Assembly: GCA_016281555.1 (NCBI GenBank)
Contig: JAEEIV010000036.1
Location: forward strand, 1 to 64,000
DNA: 64,000 nt
Reading direction: 5' to 3'
DNA from: Lachnospiraceae bacterium
Lineage (GTDB): Bacteria; Bacillota; Clostridia; Lachnospirales; Lachnospiraceae
Shown: in pieces, positions 45,566 to 55,130 of the stretch
Layout of the letters: the number at the start of each line of letters is the position of its first letter
How positions within the stretch are numbered: the stretch's first letter is position 1
Translations under genes and position numbers: made by a program
The notes under the pieces: model-generated
Told to the model about the DNA's origin: nothing
What the model saw: only the letters and a program-made list of their open reading frames with translations
Database searches by the model: none

Positions 45566-46522
45566 TCACGGTTTCACCGGCCAGTTCTCCGGCACGGGGA
45601 TCTCAAACGTTTTTCCGCTGATCCCGGAAAGCTCGGTCTCCGGGAATTCCAGGCGGTACGACAAAAGGCACATTCCGCATTTCCTGAATTTCAGGTTGAT
45701 CTCGGGAATGCCGTATTTCCGGTCGCCGAGGATCGGATGGCGGATCATGTTCATGTGTGCGCGGATCTGGTGGCTCCTTCCCGTCAAAAGATGGACGTCG
45801 ACGAGCGTCAGATCCTTTTCCGCATCGTATTTCACGGGACGGAATTCGGTCCGGATCTCCTTGCTTCCCTTTACCGGATCCTGATACAGGCGCACTTCGT
45901 TCTTCTTCTCATCCTTGACGAGATAGCTCTTCAATACGGCGCCTTCCGAAACCTTTCCGACCACGACGGCGTAATAATACTTGCAGAGGGAACGCTCCCG
46001 GAACAGTTCGGATAGGATCTTCAACCCCTTCAAACTGAGTCCGGCGGCAATGATCCCGCCCGTATTCTGATCCAGCCGGTTCACGACGGAGGGACGGAAC
46101 ATTTCGAATTCCGAGCCGGACAGCATGCCGCTTTTTACCGCATGATCGACGACCCATTCGTTGACGGAATAGGAACCGTCGAAGGATTTCTGAGAAAGCA
46201 CGCCGGAAGGCTTCACGAAAATGAGAACGTCGGGGTCTTCGTGCAGGATACGGATCTTCGGAAACCCGGACGGCGGCGAGAAGGATTCCGGCGCCTTCTC
46301 TTCTCCCCGCATCTTCAGGTAGGTCTCCTCGGAAAAATAAAAGCGGACCACGTCGCCGGAGGCCGTCAGTTCATGCCCGTCCGCCTTCTTCGAATTCAGC
46401 GTGATGTTCTTCTTCCGAAGCATTTTGTAGAGGAACGAATCCGGTGCAGCCTTGAGATGCTTCCGAAGCACCTTGTCAAGCCGCTGTCCCGCCGTATTCT
46501 CCTGAATGACCAGTTCAAACAT
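45566..46522 (-). CDS. RluA-family pseudouridine synthase
   Basis: Makes pseudouridine in rRNA or tRNA. N-terminal S4-like domain (QRLDKVLRKHLK), catalytic motif VVNRLDQNTGGII with the Asp, and RSHQIRAHMNMIRHPILGD. 318 residues. Whether it is RluC, RluD or another target cannot be decided. AAAGG before the ATG at 46522. Confidence 0.92.
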   Translation of the reverse strand: MFELVIQENTAGQRLDKVLRKHLKAAPDSFLYKMLRKKNITLNSKKADGHELTASGDVVRFYFSEETYLKMRGEEKAPESFSPPSGFPKIRILHEDPDVLIFVKPSGVLSQKSFDGSYSVNEWVVDHAVKSGMLSGSEFEMFRPSVVNRLDQNTGGIIAAGLSLKGLKILSELFRERSLCKYYYAVVVGKVSEGAVLKSYLVKDEKKNEVRLYQDPVKGSKEIRTEFRPVKYDAEKDLTLVDVHLLTGRSHQIRAHMNMIRHPILGDRKYGIPEINLKFRKCGMCLLSYRLEFPETELSGISGKTFEIPVPENWPVKP

Positions 46523-46543
46523 GGATCCTTTGTTCCTGCCGCT

Positions 46544-47128
46544 TTACATCGAGATCGCCCTGACGACGCCTTCTTCCCGGAGCACCTTTTCCGGGACCGT
46601 TTCCCTGTCGGACGGCGAAAGACCGCCGATCCTGTTCAAAAACGCTGCCAAATCCTTCTCCACGGTGAAAGGCGCATCCGCATCGTTCAATCTCAGATAA
46701 TTCCGCACGTACTCCGAAGTCTTCTCCGGATCCGCTTTTTCATTGACGAGGTATCCGAAAATCCCGTCTTCATGGAAATACACGTACGGAAAATAGAACG
46801 ACGCCCCGTCCTTGTTCGCAATGAGGATCTCGGTGTCCAGCACCCCGTTCCCGGTGATCTTCCGGACGGACTCATACTCGGCTTCCTCCGGCGCCTTGTA
46901 CTTCAGCATGGCGATCAGGGTAGAAAGCATCATCGCGAACGGAATCGCCGTCACGAGGCCGAGGATCGTGAACCAGTTCTTCAGCGTTCCCGTCACAAAA
47001 TATCCGGTGACGATGAGCCCCGCAGCACCGAGAAAAATGATGAGAGAACGGATGAACAGTTTCAGTTTTCTTTTTTTAAGATATCCCCTGTGGCCGATCG
47101 TCACAGGGGATCTTCCGGAATTCATCAT
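46544..47128 (-). CDS. Membrane protein of unknown function, 194 residues
   Basis: Family not recognised. Basic N-terminus (YLKKRKLKLFIRS), two adjacent membrane segments (about 26-46 and 52-74), then a soluble domain of about 120 residues with TEILIANKDGASFYFPYVYFHE. It overlaps alaS by 4 bases, so it is coupled to it. Confidence 0.6.
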   Translation of the reverse strand: MMNSGRSPVTIGHRGYLKKRKLKLFIRSLIIFLGAAGLIVTGYFVTGTLKNWFTILGLVTAIPFAMMLSTLIAMLKYKAPEEAEYESVRKITGNGVLDTEILIANKDGASFYFPYVYFHEDGIFGYLVNEKADPEKTSEYVRNYLRLNDADAPFTVEKDLAAFLNRIGGLSPSDRETVPEKVLREEGVVRAISM

Positions 47129-49785
47129 TCAGCACCCAGTTGCAGTTTCAGTACCGTCAATGCCTTTTCCAGAGCCGCAGGAATGCCGGACGGATCCTTG
47201 CCGCCCGCCTGCGCGGAATTCGGACGTCCGCCGCCGCCTCCGCCGACGAGCGCCGCAACTTCCTTGATGAGATTACCAGCGTGCACGCCCGCCTTCACGG
47301 CACTGTCCGTAGCGCTTGCCGCGATCGAGACGCGCCCGTCTTTCTCGGAAATGAGAAGCACTGCGGCATCTCCGAGTTTGTCCCGGAGGGAATCCCCGAG
47401 CGTACGGAGATCGTTCATGTCGGACGAAGGCACTCCGGTCACGAGAACTTGAATGCCGTTCAAGGTCACGGCCTTCTCCTGAAGGGATCCGGCGGCTGCA
47501 TTGGCGATCTCCGCCTTCAGTTTCTCGTTCTCGGCTTCCTTCGCCTTCATTTCTTCGTTCATGGCATGGAGCCGCTCCGAAAGTTTATCCGGAGAAGATT
47601 TCACGACCTTCGCGGCTTCTTTCAGCAGGGCTTCCATTTCTTCATAATACCGGAGCACGCGGTCTCCCGTGATCGCTTCGATCCTGCGAACGCCGGCCGC
47701 GATGCCGGATTCGGAAAGGATCTTGAACGCGCCGATGTCACGCGTATTTGCCACGTGCGTGCCGCCGCAAAGTTCGATACTGAAGTCGCCCATCGAGACG
47801 ACGCGGACCTTCTCACCGTATTTTTCACCGAACAAAGCCATCGCGCCTTCTTTTTTCGCTTCGTCGAGCGTCATTTCCCTCGTCACGACCGGCAATGCCT
47901 TCCGGATCGCGCCGTTCACGAGGCTTTCGATCTGCTTTAAGTCGTCCGGATCGATCGCCTTGAAATGCGTGAAATCGAACCGGAGACGTTTCGCGTCGTT
48001 ATAGGAACCCGCCTGCTCCACGTGGGAACCGAGCACCTCGCGGAGCGCTTTCTGAAGAAGATGCGTCGCGGAATGGTTCTCACAGGTGTTTTCCCGGTTT
48101 TCACGGTCCGCTTCCAGCGTGACCTGATCTCCCACCGACAGGGATCCGGATTCGACGACGCCGAGGTGTGCGATCTTTCCGCCCTGCAGGTGCACGGCCT
48201 TTTCGACTCTGAACAAACCGTGGTTGTTCCGGATGGTTCCGAAATCGCTTTCCTGTCCGCCCATCGTGGCGTAGAACGGCGTTTCCCGTGTCAGAACGGC
48301 GCCGCGGTCGCCTTCTTCAAGCGTATCCGCAAACGCTCCGTATCCGCCGTCCGGTTTCGAAACAAGCACGATCGCTTCCGAAGTAAGCTCGGTCCTGCCG
48401 TACCCACGGAACTCGGTCGTGAGCTCTGCGTCGATCTCGTCAAAGACGGAGGCTTCCTTGCCCATGTAGTTCGTCGTTTCCCGGGCGCTTTTCGCCGTCT
48501 GTTTCTGGTTGTTCATGGCTTCGTCGAATCCGGCCGAATCCATGGTCATCCCTCTTTCTTCAAGGATCTCTTCCGTCAGATCCCGCGGGAAGCCGTAGGT
48601 ATCGTAGAGACGGAACGCGTCATCGCCGGGAAGCACGTTCTTCCCTTCTTTTTCAAGGCGTTCGATCACTTCGTTGAGCAATGAAAGCCCGGTATCGATC
48701 GTGCGGTTGAACTTGTTTTCCTCTTCGCGGATGACCGAAAGGATCATTGATTTCTTCTCTTCCAGTTCCGGATATCCGTCCTTGGAAGTCTCGATCACGG
48801 TCTCGGAAAGCCCGGTCAGGAACGCATCATGGATGCCGAGCAGCCTGCCGTGCCGGGCGGCTCTCCGAAGCAGCCGGCGAAGCACGTAGCCTCTTCCGTT
48901 GTTGGAGGGCATGATACCGTCGCTGATCATGAACGTGACGGAACGGATGTGATCCGTGATGATGCGGATCGAAACGTCCTTCTTCGGATCGCTCTTGTAA
49001 CGGACTCCGGCAATGTCTCCGACGTGTGCCGTCAGCGCTGCCAGGGTATCCACGTCAAAGATCGAGTCGACGTCCTGAACGACGACGGCCAGCCGCTCGA
49101 GGCCCATGCCGGTGTCGATGTTCTTCTGGACGAGTTCGGTATAATTGCCGTTTCCGTCGTTATTGAACTGCGAGAACACGTTGTTCCAGACTTCGATGTA
49201 GCGGTCGCAGTCGCAGCCGACAGTGCAGCCGGGCTTCCCGCAGCCGTACTTTTCTCCGCGGTCGTAATAGATCTCCGAGCAGGGGCCGCAGGGACCGGAA
49301 CCGTGCTCCCAGAAGTTGTCTTCCTTGCCGAAGCGGAAGATCCGGTTTTCCGGGATCCCCTCCTGTTCATGCCAGATCGTGAACGCTTCGTCGTCGTCCA
49401 TGTATACCGAAGGATAGAGCCGGTCCGGATCGAGACCGACTTCCTTCGTCAGGAATTCCCAGGAATAGTGAATTGCCTCTTTCTTGAAGTAATCTCCGAA
49501 AGAGAAATTCCCGAGCATCTCGAAAAACGTGCCGTGGCGCGAAGTCTTGCCGATGTTCTCGATGTCGCCGGTCCGGATGCATTTCTGGCACGTCGTGACG
49601 CGGCGCCTCGGCGGGATCTCCTGGCCGGTGAAGTAAGGCTTCATCGGCGCCATCCCGGAATTGATGATGAGCAGACTCTTGTCGTTTCTCGGCACGAGCG
49701 AAAAGCTCTTCAGCACGAGATGTCCGTTCCGCTCAAAATAGTCCAGGAACATTTTTCTGAGTTCATTTACACCGTATTTTTTCAT
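47125..49785 (-). CDS. alaS: Alanyl-tRNA synthetase
   Basis: Class II aminoacyl-tRNA synthetase. The start at 49785 (MKKYGVNELRKMFLDYF) is chosen because it fits the family start; a longer frame exists. The 886 residues contain motif 1, the editing-domain HSATHLLQKALREVLG with HxxxH, and CGGTHVANTRDIG, and a C-terminal glycine-rich GGGGGGRPNSAQAGG. A small 6-base-pair hairpin precedes the start. No T-box leader is seen. Confidence 0.97.
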   Translation of the reverse strand: MKKYGVNELRKMFLDYFERNGHLVLKSFSLVPRNDKSLLIINSGMAPMKPYFTGQEIPPRRRVTTCQKCIRTGDIENIGKTSRHGTFFEMLGNFSFGDYFKKEAIHYSWEFLTKEVGLDPDRLYPSVYMDDDEAFTIWHEQEGIPENRIFRFGKEDNFWEHGSGPCGPCSEIYYDRGEKYGCGKPGCTVGCDCDRYIEVWNNVFSQFNNDGNGNYTELVQKNIDTGMGLERLAVVVQDVDSIFDVDTLAALTAHVGDIAGVRYKSDPKKDVSIRIITDHIRSVTFMISDGIMPSNNGRGYVLRRLLRRAARHGRLLGIHDAFLTGLSETVIETSKDGYPELEEKKSMILSVIREEENKFNRTIDTGLSLLNEVIERLEKEGKNVLPGDDAFRLYDTYGFPRDLTEEILEERGMTMDSAGFDEAMNNQKQTAKSARETTNYMGKEASVFDEIDAELTTEFRGYGRTELTSEAIVLVSKPDGGYGAFADTLEEGDRGAVLTRETPFYATMGGQESDFGTIRNNHGLFRVEKAVHLQGGKIAHLGVVESGSLSVGDQVTLEADRENRENTCENHSATHLLQKALREVLGSHVEQAGSYNDAKRLRFDFTHFKAIDPDDLKQIESLVNGAIRKALPVVTREMTLDEAKKEGAMALFGEKYGEKVRVVSMGDFSIELCGGTHVANTRDIGAFKILSESGIAAGVRRIEAITGDRVLRYYEEMEALLKEAAKVVKSSPDKLSERLHAMNEEMKAKEAENEKLKAEIANAAAGSLQEKAVTLNGIQVLVTGVPSSDMNDLRTLGDSLRDKLGDAAVLLISEKDGRVSIAASATDSAVKAGVHAGNLIKEVAALVGGGGGGRPNSAQAGGKDPSGIPAALEKALTVLKLQLGAE

Positions 49786-49817
49786 AATATCCACCGGACG
49801 CTTCCGTCCGCCTCCCG

Positions 49818-49961
49818 TCATTCTTTTTCAGCTTTCGCACTCTTTCTTTTGTCCATGAAGTCCCGGAACTTGTGCCCGAGAAACACGGCGAGCACGATCA
49901 CGCCGCTCATGAAAACGAACGTGATGACCTGAACGAATAATTCATGCAGTATTTCCGTCAT
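49818..49961 (-). CDS. Small membrane protein, 47 residues
   Basis: Family not recognised. The ATG at 49961 has AGAGGAG upstream and starts MTEILHELFVQVITFVF. One membrane segment (about 9-30) and a charged tail (RKSAKAEKE). It lies 32 bases before alaS. Confidence 0.55.
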   Translation of the reverse strand: MTEILHELFVQVITFVFMSGVIVLAVFLGHKFRDFMDKRKSAKAEKE

Positions 49962-49992
49962 GACCACTCCTCTTCGCTTTTCGTCTTCCGTT

Positions 49993-51393
49993 TCAGTCGG
50001 CGACGACGAGCGTTTCAATGCTTTCCAAAAACGATTTTCCGTTCGTGCGGTACATTTCCGTAAGGTTCGAAACCGTCACGGAATTCGCATCCGCAAAGAC
50101 GCCGCTTACATCGCACCAGCCGGTGCCTTCCTGTATGATCTCAAAGCGTTCCGTTCCGTCCTTCACGACCGCCCCGCTGAAATACATGGCGTGTCCGGGC
50201 CAGGACAGGACCGCGCCCGGATAATACCGGAGCAGCGCCTTTTTTTCCTCGATATCCATTCCCCGAAGATCGATCTTCTTCCCTCCGAACCGGTCGAGGA
50301 TGGAGGAATTCCTCGGCAGATAATAGCCGAAGACCCGGTACAACGCCCCGGTAAATCCGGAACAATCGTAGAAACCGTGCTCATCCCCCCAGCCATAGGG
50401 CGTACCGAGCAGCGATAAGGCGATCTCCGTCGCTTTTTCGCCGGAAAACGGAAGAAACCCGACGTGATACCTGCCGGAGTTCCGATCGACTGCGATCTCG
50501 GAAAACCCGAGACCGCCTTCGCCAGTTCTTTCCGGAAGCCTGAGAACGAGTTCCGTGTCCGTCGAAGCAGAAACCGGAAGGATCAGTCCGAGCCGGTTCC
50601 ACGAAACGCTTTCGTCCGTTCCGAGTGAGACCGCAAATGTTTCCGGAGAAAGAAACTCAAGGAAGGTCTCCCGGTCGGTCAGTGCGATCTCCTCTTTGTC
50701 GATCCAGCCGTGATAATACTCGCCCCGGCAGAAGAAGTACTTCCCGTCCGACGATTCATGCAGGACGTGCACGCCCGAAGCGAACGGAAGCACGGTTTCC
50801 TGGAAAAGATCAAACTCCGTTACCTTTCCCGAGGAGGTGAACCGCAGTTTCGTCGGAAACGACCGGACTGAAGCATTCGTGACGAGAATGCCGTATCTTT
50901 CCTGAATGACGGGAGAAGCGGCACTCTTTCCGTCTCTCCGGTCATATAGCGTCTGAAGGTTCCGGTTCGCCGTCACGGCATGACGGAGCGTTTCCCCCGC
51001 AGGATCTGCACCGAGAAACCCGCCTTCCGGGATCGAATACTCATTGATCATCTCAATGATGCGTCCGGCGGAATACAATTCGTCCGAAAAGAGGTCAAAT
51101 AGCATCGACTTCGGATCGGACAGCGTTTTCCGGTTCACTTCGGCGACTTCTTCCGGCATCTTTTTTCCGAAAAACACGGCCGTTCTTTCAGCCGGTTCCT
51201 CGCTTTCCGGTTCCGTCGAGGAAGGCGGTTCCGTTTCTGTCACGGTCGCTGTTTCTGTTTCCGGGGCAGTCTCCGTTTCCCGCTTCGTCTGCGGTTCCGT
51301 TTCCGCTTTCTGAGAAACGCCGGTATCCGAGCATGAACTGAGACAGATCAATGCACCGGCGAGCACGAAAAGAAGCAAGCCGCGCCTCATCAT
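49993..51393 (-). CDS. NlpC/P60 lipoprotein with SH3-like domains
   Basis: Secreted wall hydrolase. A signal peptide ends in the lipobox LSSC (Cys21). A Glu/Thr/Ser linker (about 30-68), SH3-like region (about 170-290) and a C-terminal NlpC/P60 domain follow, with the catalytic Cys344 in YDCSGF and His401 in GHAMYF. It is likely to cut gamma-D-Glu-diamino-acid bonds in peptidoglycan, with SH3 domains binding the wall. It overlaps the P-type ATPase gene by 4 bases. Confidence 0.85.
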   Translation of the reverse strand: MMRRGLLLFVLAGALICLSSCSDTGVSQKAETEPQTKRETETAPETETATVTETEPPSSTEPESEEPAERTAVFFGKKMPEEVAEVNRKTLSDPKSMLFDLFSDELYSAGRIIEMINEYSIPEGGFLGADPAGETLRHAVTANRNLQTLYDRRDGKSAASPVIQERYGILVTNASVRSFPTKLRFTSSGKVTEFDLFQETVLPFASGVHVLHESSDGKYFFCRGEYYHGWIDKEEIALTDRETFLEFLSPETFAVSLGTDESVSWNRLGLILPVSASTDTELVLRLPERTGEGGLGFSEIAVDRNSGRYHVGFLPFSGEKATEIALSLLGTPYGWGDEHGFYDCSGFTGALYRVFGYYLPRNSSILDRFGGKKIDLRGMDIEEKKALLRYYPGAVLSWPGHAMYFSGAVVKDGTERFEIIQEGTGWCDVSGVFADANSVTVSNLTEMYRTNGKSFLESIETLVVAD

Positions 51394-53771
51394 TGTTCTT
51401 TCCGAGCCAAAGCCTTCTCCGCTCTTTTTTTCTTCCAGACGTCCGTTTTCGCACTCACCGCATCAAAGCCCATGGTTATGAGATCGATCGCGATCGGCGA
51501 AAGCATGACCGTGCCGATGAGGATCAGAACGCCCGTCAGCGGAATCGTTTCAAACTCGAGATAGGTCTGACCGATGATCATGACCGTGAAGTACAGGATG
51601 ACCATCGAATAAACGACGATCCGGCGGTACACGTTCATCGGAGAATAGATCCTTCCGAGCATATGGAAGTAGATGCAGCCGGTACAAAGCACGGAGATCG
51701 TGCGGAGCACGGGCTCATTGCCGGGGGTGACGAGGTGACCGATGTTCGTGATGATGAACGTAAACAGCGCCACGACGATTCCGGGCGGCAATGCATTTCT
51801 GAAGATCGACCGCATGTAGTGCTTCTCGATCCGGTCGAACGAAGGCTCCAGCTGGAGCAGGAACGTCGGGATGCCGACCGCAAATGCGGAAATGATGGAG
51901 ATCTGCATCGCGAGGAACGGATAAGACCGGCCGATCACGATGGTCAGGAAGGTGAGAAGCACGGAAAACGTGGTCTTCAGAAGATACATGGACGCGGAGC
52001 GGCCGATGTTGTTGATGACTCTTCTGCCTTCCCGGAAAATCGACGGCATCGCCGTAAAATCGGATTCCAGAAGCACCACGTTGGCCGTCTGTCTCGCGGC
52101 GTCGGATCCGGAGGCCATCGCGATCGAACAGTCCGCCTGCTTCATGGCAAGCACGTCGTTAACGCCGTCTCCGGTCATGCCGACCGTATGTCCTTCTTCC
52201 TGAAGGATCTCGACCATCCACTTTTTCTGTTCCGGACGGACGCGCCCGAAGACCGCATATTCCGAAACATAGGGGCGAAGTTCCTCTTTCGTCTCGAACC
52301 GGCTGACGTCGATGAACCGGTCTGCATTCTCAAACCCGGCGACGGAAGCGATCTTCGAAACCGTCGCGGGATCGTCGCCGGAAATGCACTTCAAGGACAC
52401 GCCGTTGGACTTGAAGAACTCCAGCGTTTCCTTGCAATCATGCCGGATCACGTCGGAAATGAGCAGGTAGCCGACCGGAGTTAATCCGGACGGAAGCTCG
52501 GTTCCGGTCACGGAAACGTCGGAATGGACGAGAAGAAGTACCCGGAAGCCCTGGTCCGCATGGACCTTCAGCCGGGCCTTCAGTTCTTCGTCGTCCGGCA
52601 GCAGGATCCCTGCGGCGCCGACGAAATAAGATCCCCGGCCCTCAAAGGATGCGCCGGAATACTTTCTCGACGAACTGAACGGGATCAGGTGGCTGACCTG
52701 CCACTTGTCGCGATCCCGGCCGAAATAGTCGAGCACTGCGCGGCCGGTCTCGTTTTCCGTGCCCTGTGCAATGAGAACGTTCGTGAACGCGTCCGCCATC
52801 TCCCGGTCGAGCGTTTCCGACAGCGCGACGGCCGATTCGACGTTCATCCGGCCTTCGGTCAGCGTGCCGGTCTTGTCGAGGCAAAGCACGTCGACCCGGG
52901 CCAGCGTTTCAATGGCGTACAGTTCCTGCACGAGCGTCTTCTTTTTCGCGAGACGGAGAACGCCGAGCGTCAGCGCTAACGTCGTCAGAAGATACAGGCC
53001 CTCCGGGATCATGCCGATGCCCGAGGAAACCACCTGTTCAATGGCCGTCTTGAAACTTTCGTGCTGGAGGAAATAGAGTTTCGCAAACAGTCCGACGGAA
53101 AGCGGAATGATTGCGAACGCGATGATTTTCAGGATCTTGTTGATCGAATCCCTGAGCTCCGATTTGACGCGCTTGAACTTCTTCGCTTCCCCGGAAATGG
53201 TCTCGATGTAATTGTCCTTCCCGACGTGAATGACCTTCACGTAGGCCGTGCCGCCCGTCACGAAGGAACCGGAAAGCAGCTGATTTCCGGGACGCTTCGA
53301 AATGTCGTCGGATTCGCCGGTCACCAGGGATTCATTGACTTCGAGTTCCCCTTCCATCACGATGGAATCGGTCGGGATCTGATTTCCGGATTTGAGCAGG
53401 AGCACGTCGTCCATGACGATCTCATTGACCGGAATGACGGATTCCTCGCCCCCGCGGATGACCGTGACCTTCGATTCCGTCAGAAGCGAAAGCTGATCCA
53501 ATGCCTTTTTGGTCCGGATCTCCTGGATGATCCCGATGACGGTGTTCACGACGATGATCCAGAGGAACAGACCGTTTTTATAGGAGCCGACGGCAATGAT
53601 CAGGACGAAATAGGCGATGTTCAGAATATTAAAGAACGTCAGAAGATTCGACAGGATGATCCCGCCTATCGTCTTTTTTCCTTTGTCGTCCGGATTGACG
53701 TTGACCTGGCCGCTTTCTTTCTTTTGGGTCACTTCCTGAAGCGTCAATCCGTTCTTGTCCGGTAATTTCAT
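51390..53771 (-). CDS. P-type cation-transporting ATPase
   Basis: 793-residue P-type ATPase. A-domain VTGESD (150-155), phosphorylation site DKTGTLT (299-305), hinge TGDGVND (533-539), and the membrane motif IPEGL (255-259) typical of P2-type pumps, related to Ca2+-like transporters such as CtpE. No N-terminal heavy-metal domain is present. Ion identity is inferred, Ca2+ most likely. Its position before alaS and after alaA gives no clue. Confidence 0.88.
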   Translation of the reverse strand: MKLPDKNGLTLQEVTQKKESGQVNVNPDDKGKKTIGGIILSNLLTFFNILNIAYFVLIIAVGSYKNGLFLWIIVVNTVIGIIQEIRTKKALDQLSLLTESKVTVIRGGEESVIPVNEIVMDDVLLLKSGNQIPTDSIVMEGELEVNESLVTGESDDISKRPGNQLLSGSFVTGGTAYVKVIHVGKDNYIETISGEAKKFKRVKSELRDSINKILKIIAFAIIPLSVGLFAKLYFLQHESFKTAIEQVVSSGIGMIPEGLYLLTTLALTLGVLRLAKKKTLVQELYAIETLARVDVLCLDKTGTLTEGRMNVESAVALSETLDREMADAFTNVLIAQGTENETGRAVLDYFGRDRDKWQVSHLIPFSSSRKYSGASFEGRGSYFVGAAGILLPDDEELKARLKVHADQGFRVLLLVHSDVSVTGTELPSGLTPVGYLLISDVIRHDCKETLEFFKSNGVSLKCISGDDPATVSKIASVAGFENADRFIDVSRFETKEELRPYVSEYAVFGRVRPEQKKWMVEILQEEGHTVGMTGDGVNDVLAMKQADCSIAMASGSDAARQTANVVLLESDFTAMPSIFREGRRVINNIGRSASMYLLKTTFSVLLTFLTIVIGRSYPFLAMQISIISAFAVGIPTFLLQLEPSFDRIEKHYMRSIFRNALPPGIVVALFTFIITNIGHLVTPGNEPVLRTISVLCTGCIYFHMLGRIYSPMNVYRRIVVYSMVILYFTVMIIGQTYLEFETIPLTGVLILIGTVMLSPIAIDLITMGFDAVSAKTDVWKKKRAEKALARKEQ

Positions 53772-53795
53772 GCCGACTCCTAACGTTTTAAATAA

Positions 53796-55013
53796 TCAAT
53801 GTTGACGGTATCCGTCCAAAAACTCTCCGAGCGCATGCAGCGCTTCTTTCAGCACTTCGACTCTCGGAAGGTATACGATGCGGAAGTGATCGGGCGTGGG
53901 GTAATGGAATCCCTTGCCCGGAACGAGCAGGACCCGTTTCTCATGCAGCAGGTCCAGACAGAACTGCTCGTCATCCGTGATGCCGAATTTTTCTGTATCC
54001 AGCTTCGGAAACGAATAGAACGCCGCCTTCGGCCTGACTTCGGAAAGGCCCGGGATCTCATTGACCATCCGGTCCGTGATCTCCCGCTGTTCGTAGATCC
54101 GTCCGCCCGGAACCAGCAGTTCTTCCGAAGACTGATAGCCGCCGAGGGCCGTCTGAACGATCATCTGCGCGGGCACGTTGGAACATAACCGCATGGAGGA
54201 CAGGATGTTCAGCCCTGCAATATAGTCTTTCACATGGTCTTTTCTGCCGGAGATCACCATCCAGCCGACCCTGAAGCCTGCGATCCTGTGCGATTTGGAC
54301 AGGCCGTTGATCGTAATGCAGCAAACGTCCGGAGCGAGTGAGGCGATCGAAACGTGCTCCGCCCCGTCCATTACGAGTCTGTCGTAGATCTCGTCGGAAA
54401 ACAGAATGAGTTCGTGTTCTCTCGCGATCTGAACGATCTTCTCCAGAACGTCCTTCGGGTAGAGCGCACCGGTCGGATTGTTCGGATTGATGATGACGAT
54501 GGCCTTCGTGCGGTCCGTCACCTTTCGTCTGATGTCCTCAACGTCCGGATTCCAGTCCGAAGCCTCGTCCAGCCGGTAATGGACTGCCTTTCCGCCGGAA
54601 AGCGTGATGCAGGCGGTCCAGAGCGGATAATCCGGCGACGGGACGAGGATCTCGTCACCGTTGTCGATCAGTCCCTGCATCGACATCGAGATCATCTCGG
54701 ATGCGCCGTTTCCCGTATAAATGTGCCGGATGTCCAGATTCGGCAGGCCTTTCAGCTGATGATACTGCATGATGGCTTTTCTCGCCGAAAACAGTCCCTT
54801 GGAATCCGAATACCCTTCCGCGTCGGGAAGATTCATGATCATGTCATGAATGATTTCTTCCGGAGCCGTCAGTCCGAACGGTGCCGGATTTCCGATGTTC
54901 AGTTTCAGGATCCGGATGCCCTGTTCTTCCATCCTGGCGGCTTCCTCGGGCACCGGCCCGCGGACGTCGTAACTCACGTGATCGAGTTTATGCGATTTCA
55001 AATACTCTTTCAT
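53796..55013 (-). CDS. alaA: PLP aminotransferase, AlaA-like
   Basis: Alanine-type (pyruvate) aminotransferase of PLP fold type I. The start at 55013 is supported by GGAGAGG and gives 405 residues, matching AlaA. DVRGPVPEEA and LKLNIGNPAPFG are family marks; the PLP lysine is in GLSKSHRIAGFRVGW. It has its own promoter. Confidence 0.9.
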   Translation of the reverse strand: MKEYLKSHKLDHVSYDVRGPVPEEAARMEEQGIRILKLNIGNPAPFGLTAPEEIIHDMIMNLPDAEGYSDSKGLFSARKAIMQYHQLKGLPNLDIRHIYTGNGASEMISMSMQGLIDNGDEILVPSPDYPLWTACITLSGGKAVHYRLDEASDWNPDVEDIRRKVTDRTKAIVIINPNNPTGALYPKDVLEKIVQIAREHELILFSDEIYDRLVMDGAEHVSIASLAPDVCCITINGLSKSHRIAGFRVGWMVISGRKDHVKDYIAGLNILSSMRLCSNVPAQMIVQTALGGYQSSEELLVPGGRIYEQREITDRMVNEIPGLSEVRPKAAFYSFPKLDTEKFGITDDEQFCLDLLHEKRVLLVPGKGFHYPTPDHFRIVYLPRVEVLKEALHALGEFLDGYRQH

Positions 55014-55092
55014 CTTCTGCCTCTCCTGTCCTGTCACGTCAAACCGATCGAAATCCCCTCGTGCGCGCGAATAAAAAAAACGAACTCAATAT

Positions 55093-55120
55093 ATTATAAT
55101 ATATTTTTGCGTTTCGTCAA
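55093..55120 (-). promoter_or_regulatory. Promoter of alaA
   Basis: TTGACG (55115-55120), 16 bases, TATAAT (55093-55098) on the minus strand in an AT-rich stretch. Confidence 0.75.
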
Positions 55121-55130
55121 CAGAAATGCG

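Noticed and set aside
49785..49821. A T-box leader before alaS
   Set aside because: The gap is too short and holds only a 6-base-pair hairpin; no specifier or T-box sequence is seen.
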